Assembly: GCA_965227445.1 (NCBI GenBank)
Contig: OZ245751.1
Coordinates: 1,674,001-1,738,000 of the forward strand
Direction: 5' to 3'
Source of the DNA: DT-110 sp030148525
Lineage (GTDB): Bacteria > Bacteroidota > Bacteroidia > Chitinophagales > Saprospiraceae
DNA length: 64,000 nt
Shown: positions 26,060-35,575 of the stretch, in pieces
How the letters are laid out: the number at the start of each line of letters is the position of its first letter
Position numbering within the stretch: the first letter of the stretch is position 1
Translations under genes and position numbers: made by a program
Notes under the pieces: generated by a model
Told to the model about the DNA's origin: nothing
The model's input: the letters and a program-made list of their open reading frames with translations, nothing else
The model's database searches: none

Positions 26060-26700
26060 CCATGGTCCACGGTCCACGGTTCAAGCAGGGTGACCGGGAA
26101 CTCAAAACATACATTGATACTCCATAAATTGAGTCTTTCAATCATATACCTTTATTTGTACCAGTGCCGTTAGGCACGACCTTTATGTAGCGCCGGCGTT
26201 AGCCGGTGCGGAGTGAGCAGCAGGATGTCCAAGAGTGCCGTTAGGCACGTTCTAAAAGTCGTACCCATACAGCATTAAGTACCTCCGTTCATGGAGTAAT
26301 TCTGATGACCATGCGGGCTGTACTGTACGGATACTCAAAACTCTTATTGATAACAAATGAGGGAAGCAGTTAAAAAACAGGAGATTTTTTCTATTCCCGA
26401 TCAGCCTGCAAGGTCCATGGTCCAAGGTCCACGGCTTACGGTGCAAATTCAACGTCCAGACCGTCAATTGGATAGCGTTGAGCGTGTCGCGTTGCCCGTT
26501 TTTTACACCGCTACACCGACAACGAAGTGGTTTGATGCATGATGACAGTCCGCTTTTCACTATTTCGCTTGTGGGATTATCAGCAGTACCGCAGATAAAG
26601 ATTTATTTTCCCGGGATGATATTAGTCGATCCAGCCCCGCCTGCGCTTAAGCTTCTGCGGCCGCAGGAGGATCGACCTCCATTCCCCAACTCTCCCTCTC
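26060..26700. other. Gene-free interval 25980-26713 with heptamers and REP hairpins
   Basis: Besides the terminator and the REP cluster, the interval holds TCCATGG/TCCACGG/TTCAAGC words at 26060-26088, TCCATGG/TCCAAGG/TCCACGG words at 26412-26442, and CT-rich 7-bp words near 26680-26710. No reading frame in it looks coding. Confidence 0.6.
26164..26248. repeat. REP-like cluster with GTTA loops
   Basis: Two identical 14-base hairpins GTGCCGTTAGGCAC (26164-26177 and 26235-26248) flank a longer one, GCGCCGGCGTTAGCCGGTGC (26190-26209). All three have the loop GTTA. This is the form of REP elements usually mobilised by RAYT (Y1/TnpA-REP) transposases; none is encoded in the window. Confidence 0.8.
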
Positions 26701-26713
26701 TCCAAATCTCCGG

Positions 26714-27340
26714 TCAATGCATACGATCGCCCCGCAACTCCAGCTCTTCCATGATCTGCGCTTCGTAGTCGAGGTATTCCTGCCAGCGTTTATCGGCGCG
26801 TTCACGGCCAAAGTATTTACGCGCCAGATCAATGAATAGTACGTAGTGACCGGCTTCGCTCACCATGAATTTGTGGTAGAAATCCTTCAGCTCCTCGTCG
26901 GCGATATGCATGCTCAGCAGGCGGAAGCGCTCACAACTGCGGGCCTCGATCAGTGCACATACTAACAGGCGTTCCAACAGTTTCTCTTCCCGACTTAGTC
27001 CCTTTGGTGCGAACTGCAGCAGCTTGTTTACATAGAGGTCTTTGCGTTGTCGGCCGAGGTCCAGCTCGCGCTTTTCCAGTTCCGCGTGGACCATTCGGAA
27101 GTGTCCCCATTCTTCGGTCACAATGGGCATCAGGGCCTTCACGATCTCCGGATAATCCGGGTAGGCCTGAATGATCGAAATGCAACTGGTGGCCGCCTTC
27201 TGCTCACAGTAGGCATGGTCGCTAAGGATTTCCTGCAGATCCTTTTCGGCCAGATTCACCCAACGCGGATCGGTGGGTAATTTTAAATTTAACATGCGCA
27301 CGGCTTCCATTTCCTGCGCTTTCTTTTCGGATAAAGACAT
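26714..27340 (-). CDS. miaE: tRNA-(ms2io6A) hydroxylase
   Basis: 208 residues, a ferritin-like four-helix diiron enzyme. It hydroxylates the isopentenyl side chain of ms2i6A37 in tRNAs reading UNN codons, using O2. Ligand motifs are EQKAATSC in helix 1, TEEWGHFRMV (ExxH) in helix 2, EARSCERF in helix 3 and SEAGHYVLF (ExxH) in helix 4, the full set for the family. The ATG at 27340 is supported by the AT-rich leader; Met15 is an alternative but would cut the first conserved stretch. Its 3' flank holds heptamers and REP hairpins. Confidence 0.88.
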   Translation of the reverse strand: MSLSEKKAQEMEAVRMLNLKLPTDPRWVNLAEKDLQEILSDHAYCEQKAATSCISIIQAYPDYPEIVKALMPIVTEEWGHFRMVHAELEKRELDLGRQRKDLYVNKLLQFAPKGLSREEKLLERLLVCALIEARSCERFRLLSMHIADEELKDFYHKFMVSEAGHYVLFIDLARKYFGRERADKRWQEYLDYEAQIMEELELRGDRMH

Positions 27341-27430
27341 GTAGGGAGTAATTATTAATTTTTAGTTTTTAATTTTTAATTGGTAGGGGGTATGGGGTAA
27401 TTTGTATTACGACTTCGGGGTATGCCGTTT

Positions 27431-29290
27431 CTACTTCTGATCTCTGACTTCTGATCTCTGATCTCCCCTCCCTTTCCACCCAAACTCAACCGTTGTACCC
27501 CGGGGAAGGTTTTTACCGAATTGGGTGGTGACGGCTTCGCCCACGAATTCCAGTTGGATGGCGAGGCTGTCGGCCCCGGGCGTGAGGCGGGCGGTCATGG
27601 TGGTGGGGAAGGAGCTCGTTTTTGGGGTAACCTCATCAAAGCCGGTGCCGCCAACGACCCGCCAGTTGCCCTGGGGGCCTAGGAGCAGGAATGTATAGGC
27701 TTCTTCGCCGGTCTTGCGCAACCAGATGGATGGACGCCGGAAGTCGTAGGGGCCCCATTCGTTGACCAGCATATATTTATGGCCCCGGGGATGTTCCGAA
27801 GGCAGCATGGGATCCATGCCGTCGGGCAGGGGGGGCGGCGCCAGGCTGTCAAGACCGGAGATCGCTAACAGTTCCTGCCAGCGGGTTTCCGGATCGATCT
27901 CCGAAGACTGAATACGATCATTATTGGCTAAGAGTCGGGGAGGAGTAGGGCCGTCCATGGCATTATCTTGGATGATGAGTGTCCGGTTGGGCTTTTCAGC
28001 TGTCAGCAGGGTTTGGTACCCCTGAAAGCGATTGCGGGCATTCACCTGTATTTGCTGGCTACCAGCCACTACCAGCGGTGATTCCACCCGGTACATATCA
28101 TTATGCTGGATGAGGTAGTCCCGGCTCCGGGTATCGCGTTTTTGGGCATAGCCCCAATCCGGTGGCTGTTGCTCGCGCTGCCAAAGCTTAATGCCTTCCT
28201 GTGTATTGGTGATGAGGTTGTGGCTGATGGTGTTGTCCTGACCGTGTTCAATGGCGATCCCGTAGTCGCAATCGTCGATCCAGTTGGCCGCCATCAGGCT
28301 CTCAAAGCTATACCCGCCCCAAATGCCGTAGCGGCACTCGAGCATTTTGTTGTTGACCATGGTGTTGCGGCTGAAGGTCACTTCGATCCCGTTGGTCGGT
28401 GCGTGCGAAAAGTCGTTCCCGTACAGCAGATTATCGTTGCAGCCACCCTCCCCGGTATCCATGGTGTGCTGGCCTGCCCAGAGAAAGAAACCATCGCCGG
28501 AGTGAGTGGCAGAATTATAGGCAAATACATTTTCATTGCTTTGCTCATAGCACAGGATGCCGGCACTGTCCTGGCCGCGGGCGTAGATGCCGTAGCTGTA
28601 GCCCCGCAGATTCCAGTCGAGTCGATTGTGCATCACTGTATTTCGGCTGCTGCGGTACATGCCGATACCGATGCCCGAATTGAAATGCATGGTGTTGTTG
28701 TAGAATTGACCATCATTACATCGGGTCATCATCAGTCCGTTTTGCCCGCCGGTAACCCGTACGTTGCGCACCGTAGCGGAATCACACTGCAGGAGGTAGA
28801 TAGCCGCCCCGTAGCGCAACCATTCGTTTTCTTCGTTGTGGTGATAATACAGCCAATCGGCCAGATCTTCCTTTTCCCGGGTACTGCCCATGCGTTGCCG
28901 GTAATTATAACTCAGGTCGCAATCCTCAATCACCAGTTCCGGGCTGTTCTCGGCCATGATGGCCACCTTGTATCCCCGGGCGTTGAGGTTGCGCAGCGTC
29001 ACTCCCCGACTGTTCTTCACGTGGACGGCCAGCCCGGTAAAGGTATGTGGCATACTGTCGGCCTGGCTGCCGATCAGGGCCAGCCCGCCGAAGTCGATTG
29101 TCAGTCCGTCTCCTTCGATAACCAGTACCGGTTCACTCAGGGTGTCACTTGCGAGCACCAGTGTGTCGGTCGTAAAGGTCGTACTCTTGGTAAGGGTCAT
29201 ACCAGCTTCCAGGTCAATAGTTGGCGGGGTTGGCTGGCACCCCATCATCAGGCTTACGCCAAAAAGCAAACAGAGGATTCGAAGCGTCAT
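27431..29290 (-). CDS. NosD-like right-handed beta-helix lipoprotein
   Basis: 619 residues from the ATG at 29290, chosen because it opens a lipoprotein signal with lipobox SLMMGC. Upstream in-frame codons lie in repeat DNA. The body is a chain of parallel beta-helix rungs rich in asparagine turns (NLNARGYKVAI, NRLDWNLRGYSYGIY, NTMVNNKMLECRYGIWGG and similar), like NosD/pectate-lyase-type right-handed helices. A C-terminal beta-sandwich region follows. Likely a surface or periplasmic carbohydrate-active or scaffold protein; no catalytic motif is clear. The final residues (about DQRSEVRDQK) are encoded by a 7-bp word tract (27434-27468), so the natural C-terminus has been extended or replaced by repeat DNA. 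Confidence 0.8.
   Translation of the reverse strand: MTLRILCLLFGVSLMMGCQPTPPTIDLEAGMTLTKSTTFTTDTLVLASDTLSEPVLVIEGDGLTIDFGGLALIGSQADSMPHTFTGLAVHVKNSRGVTLRNLNARGYKVAIMAENSPELVIEDCDLSYNYRQRMGSTREKEDLADWLYYHHNEENEWLRYGAAIYLLQCDSATVRNVRVTGGQNGLMMTRCNDGQFYNNTMHFNSGIGIGMYRSSRNTVMHNRLDWNLRGYSYGIYARGQDSAGILCYEQSNENVFAYNSATHSGDGFFLWAGQHTMDTGEGGCNDNLLYGNDFSHAPTNGIEVTFSRNTMVNNKMLECRYGIWGGYSFESLMAANWIDDCDYGIAIEHGQDNTISHNLITNTQEGIKLWQREQQPPDWGYAQKRDTRSRDYLIQHNDMYRVESPLVVAGSQQIQVNARNRFQGYQTLLTAEKPNRTLIIQDNAMDGPTPPRLLANNDRIQSSEIDPETRWQELLAISGLDSLAPPPLPDGMDPMLPSEHPRGHKYMLVNEWGPYDFRRPSIWLRKTGEEAYTFLLLGPQGNWRVVGGTGFDEVTPKTSSFPTTMTARLTPGADSLAIQLEFVGEAVTTQFGKNLPRGTTVEFGWKGRGDQRSEVRDQK
27434..27468. repeat. Heptamer tract CTTCTGA/TCTCTGA inside a gene end
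   Basis: Five consecutive 7-base words: CTTCTGA, TCTCTGA, CTTCTGA, TCTCTGA, TCTCCCC. The tract lies within the last codons of the minus-strand beta-helix lipoprotein gene, 1 base before its stop codon. Confidence 0.9.
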
Positions 29291-29339
29291 AGTCGTTCTT
29301 TTCGGTTGGTAAAAGGTAGTAATAAAACGGGGAACGCGG

Positions 29340-29797
29340 CACGCACCACGCTGCACGGTTTATGCCATACGGTTAACGGTAGACGCTGCACGCTTTTCAC
29401 TACAGCTGAAGCTGTGGCCTCATCAATTGTGACTATCACGCTGTGCACCGTGGATCGTGAGCCGTGCATCCTGAGCCGTGTACCGTCGGGCGTAATGAAC
29501 CTACCCGTTTACCACTAAAGTGGTTTGAATATTTTTTGTGGTATTCAACACAACACAACACAACATCACATCACACCACAGCTGAAGCTGTGGCCTTAAT
29601 CAGGGACGTTACGACGTGAACCGTAAATCGTGAACCGTGAACCGTCTAAAGACTTTCCGTTTTTAGGTTCTTTTAGGTATGAATGTCTGGCGCGATCCAG
29701 AGGATCAGCGCTCCTTTTTAATCCGTCTGCCGTAATCCGTCTACCGTGAGCCGTGAGCCGTAAGCCGTGCACCGTAAGCCGTATCCCGTGTCCCGTC
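29340..29797. repeat. Gene-free interval with two-hairpin unit and heptamers
   Basis: This gap between the beta-helix lipoprotein and the YitT gene holds hairpin A variants at 29401-29417 and 29576-29593 (CCACAGCTGAAGCTGTGG) and hairpin B at 29511-29524 (ACCACTAAAGTGGT). A 5-bp run of CAACA follows at about 29546-29564. Many CCGTGAG/CCGTGAA/CCGTAAG words lie around 29450-29490, 29610-29650 and 29728-29795. It is the same composite as the 13-kb array, in inverse orientation and not tandem. No gene seen. Confidence 0.85.
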
Positions 29798-30673
29798 CTA
29801 TTTCTTCCGTTTCAGATACCGTCGCAGAACACCGCCCTTGATATTGTGAATTTCGTATTCGACGAGAAAGGCGTCGGGGTCTACTTCTTCCACAACGCGG
29901 TAGATCTTGCGCAGATCAATGCGGTTGATCACCGTGTGGATAATCTTGATGTCGCGTTGTTCGCCTCTGTGGCCGTAACCTCCTTCGCCCTGGTATATGG
30001 TCATACCGACCCCGATTTTTTCGAGGATGGCCAGGCGTACCAATTCGTGTTTGCGGGAGACAATCTGCATGCCAATGAAATCCTCGAAGCCCTCAATAAT
30101 GTAGTCCGTTACCTTGGCGGTTATTACGTAGGTAAGCACCGAATACAAAGCTATTTCCAGGGATAGCACGAGGGCCGTTATACCGAACAGTATGATATTG
30201 AAGGCCAAGTTGACCTGGCCGATTGGAATGCCATAGCGATCATTCAGAAAGACACCCAGAATCTCCGATCCATCGAGGACAGCCCCGTTGCGAATGGCCA
30301 GCCCAATACCCAAACCAAGGAAAAGCCCCCCAAAGATGGCAATCAACAGTTCGTCGTTCGTCACGACGGGGAAGGTTTCAAACTGGATGGCAACAGCTAA
30401 TCCCAAGATGCTGATCACTGATTTCCAGGCCACCCTGCGCGCAATGGAGGAGTAAGCCAATACCAAAAAGGGTACACTCAGAACAAGGAGTAACATGGAT
30501 ACATTGATCCCGAACTGCCGATTTAGCAAAATAGCAATCCCGGTAACGCCACCGTCTAAAAAACCATTCGGTAATAGAAAGGCCTTTAATCCGATACTGG
30601 CAAAAAAGATCCCTAATGTGATCTGGAAATACTCGAACAGACGGGAGAGGGATTTTTTTACAGTTGGTTTCAT
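29798..30673 (-). CDS. YitT family membrane protein (DUF161 + DUF2179)
   Basis: 291 residues. Five to six membrane helices with GIFFASIGLKAFLLPNGFLDGGVTGIAILL at the N-terminus and LGIGLAIRNGAVLDGSEILGVFL in the middle are the two YitT signatures. A soluble C-terminal DUF2179 domain follows (SRKHELVRLAILEKIGVGMTIYQGEGGY...). The family is widespread; the substrate is not established. The start ATG at 30673 leaves a short basic leader before helix 1. Monocistronic on the minus strand between repeat-bearing gaps. Confidence 0.9.
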   Translation of the reverse strand: MKPTVKKSLSRLFEYFQITLGIFFASIGLKAFLLPNGFLDGGVTGIAILLNRQFGINVSMLLLVLSVPFLVLAYSSIARRVAWKSVISILGLAVAIQFETFPVVTNDELLIAIFGGLFLGLGIGLAIRNGAVLDGSEILGVFLNDRYGIPIGQVNLAFNIILFGITALVLSLEIALYSVLTYVITAKVTDYIIEGFEDFIGMQIVSRKHELVRLAILEKIGVGMTIYQGEGGYGHRGEQRDIKIIHTVINRIDLRKIYRVVEEVDPDAFLVEYEIHNIKGGVLRRYLKRKK

Positions 30674-30709
30674 ATGTTCGTTTTGCTTAGATTCCCAGCC
30701 GGGAATAAA

Positions 30710-30867
30710 GAAAGGGAGAAAGGGAGAGTTGGAGAAAGGGTTGCGATTTCAAAGTCCACCTTCCATTTAACTTCCGCTTTATTTCCATCAGTCGCTCCGC
30801 TCGTGTCCGATTTCCATGGCCGCCGAAGCCCTTACGGGCGTAGGAGCGCCGACCTCCGCTTTCCGAT
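30710..30867. repeat. Short word tracts and inverted CCGCCGAAGCCC motif
   Basis: GGGAGAA/GGGAGAG/TTGGAGA-type 7-bp words at about 30710-30745 and CTTCCGC/TTTCCAT words after it. CCGCCGAAGCCCTTACGGGC follows at 30820-30839 and continues GTAGGAG, the inverse of the motif at 13828. No gene. Confidence 0.6.
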
Positions 30868-31713
30868 TTAGTTAACTCTTTTCCCCTGCAAATAAAAACA
30901 CGGTTTATACCGTCGCTTCACATCGAGTTGCGTCAACGCACCCTGGCTGCTCATCCGCCAAAAGGTACCGGATAACTCTTTGTCCTTACCAACGTCAAAG
31001 GTGAGGCCTTGGTTTCCGGCATTGCCGTCATCCCGTATCCATTCGAGGGTGAGTAGGACGGGGCCGGTAAGTACGATGCTGTATTCGCGAAGATCAATGG
31101 ACAGGGTGCCCGGCTTTTGCGGGCGGGAAATAAGTATCTGGTCTGTTAACAGGTTTTCTCCAATCATCTCTGTGACGGGATCATAGGCATACATATTGAC
31201 GCGAAAGTGCATGCTATCGCCCTTAGCGTGATTGATTTCAAAATGGGCGGAGATGATCCAGGTGGAGTCGGAAATGGGGATCAGGGCCCCAAATTCAGTA
31301 CCCAATTGGCTGCTGCCAAAACCAATACTGTGGGTGCGGTCAGGACCATCGCGCAGTCCGTATGTTTCCGGCGAACCTTCAAAGCGCGATCGCACAATTT
31401 CCACGGCCTCTAATTCATACGCTTCCGGTTCCAATACTACGACCGAATCCATGGACTGATTGCTCAGGTCAACTTCCGCCGATTTATAGCCAATGGTGGA
31501 GAACCGAACCAGGGCTTTTTTACTTTTTAGCGGAAGCGCAAAAAAACCAGATTGGTTACTTACCGTGCCAGTCATGCCGCCGACCACCCCGATATTTACG
31601 TAGGGTAAAGGCTGTTGGGATTGAGCGTCCAGCACCCGGCCTTTCCACACAATTTGTGATTGGCCATAGGCAGTGCTGCCTCCGAGTAGTAGCAGAAATA
31701 GTAATAGCCTCAT
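30868..31713 (-). CDS. Exported CarboxypepD_reg-like domain protein
   Basis: 281 residues from the ATG at 31713, which opens a clean signal peptide (RLLLFLLLLGGSTAYG). Residues about 22-100 form a carboxypeptidase-regulatory-like beta-sandwich (WKGRVLDAQSQQPLPYVNIGV ... STIGYKS), the same domain type as at the start of the TonB receptor, but here with no barrel. The remaining ~180 residues are a predicted beta-rich domain (WIISAHFEINHAKGDSMHFRVN...) seen in many Bacteroidota envelope proteins. Function unknown; outer-membrane or periplasmic location is likely. Confidence 0.75.
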   Translation of the reverse strand: MRLLLFLLLLGGSTAYGQSQIVWKGRVLDAQSQQPLPYVNIGVVGGMTGTVSNQSGFFALPLKSKKALVRFSTIGYKSAEVDLSNQSMDSVVVLEPEAYELEAVEIVRSRFEGSPETYGLRDGPDRTHSIGFGSSQLGTEFGALIPISDSTWIISAHFEINHAKGDSMHFRVNMYAYDPVTEMIGENLLTDQILISRPQKPGTLSIDLREYSIVLTGPVLLTLEWIRDDGNAGNQGLTFDVGKDKELSGTFWRMSSQGALTQLDVKRRYKPCFYLQGKRVN

Positions 31714-31903
31714 ACAACCAGGAGTTTGGGTTTGAAAAACGAGAGAATGGGCATACACTATTTTACGAAGTAGCAATAGTCAAGACCCTGCCTTTCGGTA
31801 TATGCCAGCAGGTATGATGACCATATACTGTATCATATCTCCAATCCCTTTACACTCCACCAATTACAACTTTTTGGCGAAAGCCCGGAAATAAACAGAC
31901 GGA

Positions 31904-32683
31904 TTACGTGCCTAACCGGATAGATTCCCCGTCGGCGGGAATATGAACCCGATTCGAAATTCCCTGGTCTTCCAAAGTTTGCCTTAATTGGTCGCGGCTC
32001 TGACGACAGTGGTTCACCGTTTCCAGATGTACCACGATGATGTTGGTATTACTATCCGCATGTGCGACGTCGGCAATATCCCGGTCGGTCATGGTTATCG
32101 GATCACCCGTAGTAAATTGAGCACCACCGCCGTTCAGCACCGTCCAATGGGGCTGATGGGTTGAAAGTGCGGACGCCACCTCCGGACACCAGACCGTATC
32201 GCCGGCTATATAGATAGAGGTATGAGTATCCCGCAATACGAACCCACTTACCGGCCCCATTTTCCGGGCCAATCCACCGGTGCCATGTTGCCCGCCTGTC
32301 CGGGAAAAGGTAATGCCTTCCCACTCGTACGTATCATTGATGGGGATGACTTGGCGGAAACCCTGCTGGCGAAGGGTTTCTGCATCGGGTGGTTGGCAAA
32401 ACAATGGCAAATCAACGGGCAGCATAGCCCGGGCAGCGATATCCCAGTGGTCACGGTGTAAATGGGAGACAATGATCGCATCCAGGGTGCGCAGTTGGGC
32501 ATCGCGTTCCACAGCATCGAAGGGTAGGGGTGCCATTGGAATCCGGATATCATTACCGCTGTCCTCAATGGGATTCATCGCCCCGGCAGGTGATAACATG
32601 GGGTCTACCAAAATACGGCGACCATTCAACTGCAGAAAGAGTGTCGCATGACGCCACAATTGCAGGAAGTTGGTATCAGACAT
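31904..32683 (-). CDS. UlaG-like metallo-beta-lactamase-fold hydrolase
   Basis: 259 residues. The metal motif SHLHRDHWD (His74, His76, Asp78, His79) follows an ILVDPMLSP strand. Further ligands are in TGGQHGTG, YIAGDTVW and VVHLETVNH. The layout is that of UlaG/UPF0173-type MBL-fold hydrolases rather than lactamases. Substrate unknown; a cytosolic phosphoesterase or lactonase role is plausible. No signal peptide. A terminator-like hairpin of the upstream metalloprotease gene separates it from that gene, so it probably has its own promoter. TTTTTGGCGAAAGCC lies just past its end at 31871-31885. Confidence 0.82.
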   Translation of the reverse strand: MSDTNFLQLWRHATLFLQLNGRRILVDPMLSPAGAMNPIEDSGNDIRIPMAPLPFDAVERDAQLRTLDAIIVSHLHRDHWDIAARAMLPVDLPLFCQPPDAETLRQQGFRQVIPINDTYEWEGITFSRTGGQHGTGGLARKMGPVSGFVLRDTHTSIYIAGDTVWCPEVASALSTHQPHWTVLNGGGAQFTTGDPITMTDRDIADVAHADSNTNIIVVHLETVNHCRQSRDQLRQTLEDQGISNRVHIPADGESIRLGT

Positions 32684-32709
32684 GGATAGGAATATTTATT
32701 GCATAGAAA

Positions 32710-32741
32710 GCCCCGAAACCGATGATGTTCGGTTTCGGGGC
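32710..32741 (-). terminator. Terminator of the zinc metalloprotease gene
   Basis: GCCCCGAAACCGA pairs with TCGGTTTCGGGGC around a short loop, 28 bases beyond the minus-strand stop at 32770. The following T-run on the minus strand is short (CTTTCT). Confidence 0.65.
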
Positions 32742-32769
32742 AGATGTCGGACCTAATCAGGGTAATTGC

Positions 32770-35319
32770 TTACCAATTGTGCCAGCATCCTTCGTGTTCT
32801 TCGTGCTGGTCGATAGCATCCAACGCATTTGGACGCCCTCCATTGCCATTCATCGGCAACTTCATTTCCTGGATAAGGTCGATTCGGGCGAGGAGATCCT
32901 GCATATGTGCTTTCGACATGGCATCACTCATTTTTGACATGTTTTTCTCCATGTCTGCTTCGAGGGTGTTCAATGTCATACGGGCCAGAGCCTTAATGTC
33001 GCTTTGGTTCCAGTCAGAACCAGTCTCCATTAGGATGTCGCCCATTTGGTCGACGTAGGCCCGTTGCAGGTTACGGCGGTAGGCATCAATGGCTTTTCCA
33101 CTGGCCACTTCACTGAAGATAGCCGTTCGGGTATCGGTGAACAAGCTTGTCATCGTATAGGCATCCGCCCCGTTCAGTGCTTCGTTCTCCATCATGCGGT
33201 TCAGGCGATCACCGCTGAACAGGATGCGCAGGCCGTAGCCCTGCAACCCACGCATAAGGTCGAGGATAACGGTTGAACCAACGCGGCTGATGATCTCTTC
33301 ATCGATCATCCACTCGGGCGTAGTGAACAGCTGGCGATCGTAGTAATCAACAGCCGCCTGCTGGCGTTCCTTGGAAACGTGCGTATAGACCGGACCTTCC
33401 TGGTCGTAGGTTTTGTCGTACTCGTATACACCACCTACATTATTACCAACGTGGCCCAGGTAACGACGAAACTGGCCGGCTACGTTGCGGTACAATTCAG
33501 CCAGATCATCGTAATCTTCCCCTTCACGCTCCGACCATTCGATCAGATTGGGAAGAATGCGCTGCAGGTTTTTAACACCCAGGTCGCTGGCCGCGATCGG
33601 GTCGCTACCGATATCTTCGGTTTGAGCACTGGGGTCAACGACACCGCGCTGCTGCTGCCCGTAGCGGTAAATGGGATCATCAGCCCGCTCGACGATCCAG
33701 TCGTTTAGGGTAGCGCGTTCGGCTTCGGCACTTCCGGCATCCGGGATCAGCTTGTATCCCCACAGGATAGACCACTTATCGTACGGGCCGATCTTGGGCA
33801 TGATGCCGGCACCTTCATCTTCGGGTTGGGCTACGTAGTTGAAGCGTGCATAATCCATGATCGAGGGCGCGACACCCATGCGCTGAACGAAGCCAGGTGC
33901 TCGCAGTGAATCCACTGGATAGGCAACGCTGGAGCCCATGTTGTGGGGTAGTCCCAGCGTATGGCCAACTTCGTGAGCAGCTACGAAGCGGATGAGTTCT
34001 CCCATTACCGCATCGTCGAATTTCACGGCGCGGGCAGCGGGGTTAACGGCTGCGGTCTGGATCAGGAACCAGTTGCGCAGCAGGTTCATGACATTGTGGT
34101 ACCAAATAATATCACTTTCCAGGATCTCGCCCGTACGCGGATCGTGTACGTGAGGACCCTGCGCATTCTGGATATCGGTGGAAACGTAGCGGATGACGGA
34201 GTAGCGGACATCCTCGGGGCTCCACTCGGGATCCTCTTCTTTCGAGGGAGGGTCGGCGGCTTTGATGGCATTTTTGAAACCGGCCGCTTCGAAAGCCACC
34301 TGCCAATCTTCTACCCCTTGCTTGATGTAGGGGCGCCATTTTTCGGGTGTAGCCGGATCGATATAGTAGACGATAGGCTTCTTAGGTTCGACCAGTTCAC
34401 CGCGCTTGTAGGCAGCCATGTCTTTCGGATCAAGGCGCCAGCGGGTAATGAAGCGCTTGGAAGCTGCTTTCTGTTCATCGAGGCTGTAGTCGATTTGGCT
34501 AAGGCTAAAGTAGCCTACGCGGTCGTCGTAGTAACGTGGCTGCCAGGGTTCTTCGGGCAACTCGATGAACGATTGGTTCATCTCGATGGAGAGGGTCTGG
34601 GTCAACTGATTATCAGGCAGGTCGGTGCCCTGGTAGGTCAGTACCTGACGCACCTCTACGTTAGAGGGGTAGGCGTTCATGTGCTTGATGAAGCTACGCC
34701 CGGCGTCCAGACTGCGGATACCAAATCGGCGACGCTGGCTTTGCGACAGCGGTCCAAACATGGGTACATCGGAAGCAAAGAATTTGCTGACATCGATCAC
34801 CACGGCCGTGGAGTCTTCATTGTATACTTCTACCTTGAAGCGTTCGATGACCGGTTCGAAGTTGTTGTTTTTTACGGATTCGTAAATGGGGTCTTCGTTG
34901 CTGGCTACGCTGTTGTACGATACGCTGCGCAACAACAGGTGATTGTCCAGTTCTTCCCAGCGAATGACCTGCTGGGGACGGGACTTCATACCGGCACCAC
35001 CAAAGTTAAGTCCTTTTACGTGTCCGGAGATCCGGCTGACGACCAGGATCTCATTACCCAGTACATCCATCGGGATTTCGAAGAAGTACTTTCCTTCGAC
35101 ATTGTGTACTGTAAACAGGCCTTCGTCGGTAATGGCTTTGTCCGTAATTACGTCGGAATAGGTTTTACCTTTTTTCTTTTTGTCTTCTTTAGCTGAATCC
35201 TGCTGTTCGGTTTTTTCAGCAGCTGCCTCAGCCTTTTTCTTGCCGCGTTGGGCAAGGGCAGGTGAGGTAAAGAGGAGCGACATTGCGAGGCTCCATAGTA
35301 ACAGTGAGCGTTTGTTCAT
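32770..35319 (-). CDS. Large exported zinc-dependent metalloprotease (DUF5117/DUF4953 type)
   Basis: 849 residues. A signal peptide ending LAQ is followed by a lysine/glutamate-rich linker (GKKKAEAAAEKTEQQDSAKEDKKKK). A long N-terminal domain (FEIPMDVLGNEILVVSRISG, typical of DUF5118/DUF5117) follows. The metzincin-type active site AAHEVGHTLGLPHN lies near residues 443-456, with a downstream SIMDY segment serving as Met-turn. This is the architecture of the Bacteroidota zinc-dependent metalloprotease family often annotated by these DUFs. It should act in the periplasm or outside the cell. Monocistronic, with its own terminator. Confidence 0.9.
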   Translation of the reverse strand: MNKRSLLLWSLAMSLLFTSPALAQRGKKKAEAAAEKTEQQDSAKEDKKKKGKTYSDVITDKAITDEGLFTVHNVEGKYFFEIPMDVLGNEILVVSRISGHVKGLNFGGAGMKSRPQQVIRWEELDNHLLLRSVSYNSVASNEDPIYESVKNNNFEPVIERFKVEVYNEDSTAVVIDVSKFFASDVPMFGPLSQSQRRRFGIRSLDAGRSFIKHMNAYPSNVEVRQVLTYQGTDLPDNQLTQTLSIEMNQSFIELPEEPWQPRYYDDRVGYFSLSQIDYSLDEQKAASKRFITRWRLDPKDMAAYKRGELVEPKKPIVYYIDPATPEKWRPYIKQGVEDWQVAFEAAGFKNAIKAADPPSKEEDPEWSPEDVRYSVIRYVSTDIQNAQGPHVHDPRTGEILESDIIWYHNVMNLLRNWFLIQTAAVNPAARAVKFDDAVMGELIRFVAAHEVGHTLGLPHNMGSSVAYPVDSLRAPGFVQRMGVAPSIMDYARFNYVAQPEDEGAGIMPKIGPYDKWSILWGYKLIPDAGSAEAERATLNDWIVERADDPIYRYGQQQRGVVDPSAQTEDIGSDPIAASDLGVKNLQRILPNLIEWSEREGEDYDDLAELYRNVAGQFRRYLGHVGNNVGGVYEYDKTYDQEGPVYTHVSKERQQAAVDYYDRQLFTTPEWMIDEEIISRVGSTVILDLMRGLQGYGLRILFSGDRLNRMMENEALNGADAYTMTSLFTDTRTAIFSEVASGKAIDAYRRNLQRAYVDQMGDILMETGSDWNQSDIKALARMTLNTLEADMEKNMSKMSDAMSKAHMQDLLARIDLIQEMKLPMNGNGGRPNALDAIDQHEEHEGCWHNW

Positions 35320-35504
35320 TGTAAACTAGTTTGTTATAAAGCAGTAAATGAAATCGATGGCGGATTGTTTATGGCTTTTGCATTTCGACATCGTTCGGTG
35401 CTAATTTACAAACGTTTGTTCGCATTGTAGCAATGTTGTAGGCCTGCTTCGGCTTTTTGTCTTCCAATGTCAGGCTGCGGGTTCTTGCTGTTGGTCAGGT
35501 TACT

Positions 35505-35575
35505 GCTCGCCATGCTTGTTTGAAAGAACTGCGTGGCAATAAACCAGTCTGGAGAATCAAACAACCATGGCGAGC
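35505..35575. repeat. Imperfect 19-bp inverted repeat in a gene-free gap
   Basis: GCTCGCCATGCTTGTTTGA (35505-35523) faces TCAAACAACCATGGCGAGC (35557-35575) with one mismatch and a 33-base loop. CTTCCAATGTC occurs as a direct repeat at 35461 and 35631 around it. The 35320-35645 gap has no credible gene. It may be a small mobile element or a structured RNA. Confidence 0.65.

Noticed and set aside
28103..29518. 471-codon plus-strand open frame
   Set aside because: Antisense to the beta-helix lipoprotein, runs on into repeat DNA, and resembles no family; the minus-strand gene has a lipobox and beta-helix rungs.
33961..35196. 411-codon plus-strand open frame
   Set aside because: Antisense to the metalloprotease gene, which has a signal peptide and an intact HExGH-type site.
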